Below, one piece after another: positions 6,490 to 6,646 of a DNA stretch of 6,646 nucleotides. Numbering within the stretch: the stretch's first letter is position 1; the number at the start of each line of letters is the position of its first letter. A program made the translations under genes and the position numbers. The notes beneath the pieces were generated by a model. That model was not told the DNA's origin, made no database searches, and saw nothing but the letters and a program-made list of their open reading frames with translations. Source of the DNA: Sutterella sp. UBA4713 (GTDB taxonomy: Bacteria > Pseudomonadota > Gammaproteobacteria > Burkholderiales > Burkholderiaceae_F); NCBI GenBank assembly GCA_002404465.1, contig DHJT01000008.1, forward strand, positions 1,439 to 8,084. The letters run 5' to 3'.

Positions 6490-6646
6490 TTACTTCTTTT
6501 CACTGTTGTTACGAATAAACGTCGGAACATCGAACGAAGAGTTCGCCTGTCCGGCGTGATTCTTCCAGAACGGCTCGGAAACGGACGGCGTCCGGGGAGT
6601 CGGCTCGGTCGGCGCCGTCGGCACCTGCGTAAAAAGGCCGTGTCCG
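6490..6646 (-). CDS. ftsZ: Cell division protein FtsZ, C-terminal end only
   Basis: Reading the minus strand from the window edge gives 51 residues and a TAA stop (6492-6490). The terminal DVPTFIRNNSEKK is the FtsZ C-terminal conserved peptide, which binds FtsA, ZipA and other division proteins; the P-x-F-x-R core is clear. Before it lies a proline- and threonine-rich, low-complexity stretch (APTEPTPRTPSVSEP), the variable linker joining this peptide to the GTPase core. The tubulin-like GTPase domain lies outside the window. Identity is supported by the peptide and by the position directly before lpxC, the conserved dcw-cluster order. It is cut by the window edge, not truncated as far as can be seen. 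Confidence 0.93.
   Translation of the reverse strand, partial: GHGLFTQVPTAPTEPTPRTPSVSEPFWKNHAGQANSSFDVPTFIRNNSEKK

Overview
This window carries the cell-division, envelope and secretion gene cluster of a Gram-negative bacterium, most likely a betaproteobacterium (Burkholderiales). The order ftsZ - lpxC - dciA (opposite strand) - secA - argJ-related gene - Nudix hydrolase, converging on coaE - yacG, matches the arrangement I know from Betaproteobacteria. GC content is intermediate by eye and several genes are unusually short. A host-associated lineage such as Sutterellaceae would fit, but that taxon is inference.

Layout. Bases 1-71 are the 3' part of a tRNA-Pro(CGG) gene with encoded CCA, followed by a good intrinsic terminator (109-136). 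Next, on the plus strand, come coaE (dephospho-CoA kinase, 170-799) and yacG (zinc-binding gyrase inhibitor, 926-1144). The rest is mostly minus strand, read from right to left: the 3' end of ftsZ (6490-6646), lpxC (5615-6472), secA (2316-4967), a short ORF that aligns collinearly with pieces of ArgJ (1794-2300) and a Nudix/MutT hydrolase with a shrunken ThiE/TenI-like tail (1141-1797). The plus-strand gene dciA (helicase loader, 5142-5618) sits between lpxC and secA.

How it fits together. The genes serve central functions: septum formation (FtsZ), lipid A synthesis (LpxC), replicative helicase loading (DciA), protein export (SecA), nucleotide-pool sanitation (MutT-like), gyrase control (YacG) and coenzyme A synthesis (CoaE). 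secA, the argJ-like ORF and the Nudix gene look like one operon, with a 15-base gap and then an ATGA overlap.

The unusual features are compaction and antisense layout. Both convergent gene pairs (yacG/Nudix and dciA/lpxC) overlap by their stop codons with no terminator between them. A terminator-like hairpin lies just upstream of secA. It could end ftsZ-lpxC transcripts after they cross dciA in antisense, or act as an attenuator in the secA leader. The argJ-like and TenI-like parts look like ancestral genes reduced by in-frame deletions, with active-site segments lost but reading frame and translational coupling kept. No mobile element, CRISPR array or defence system is visible.
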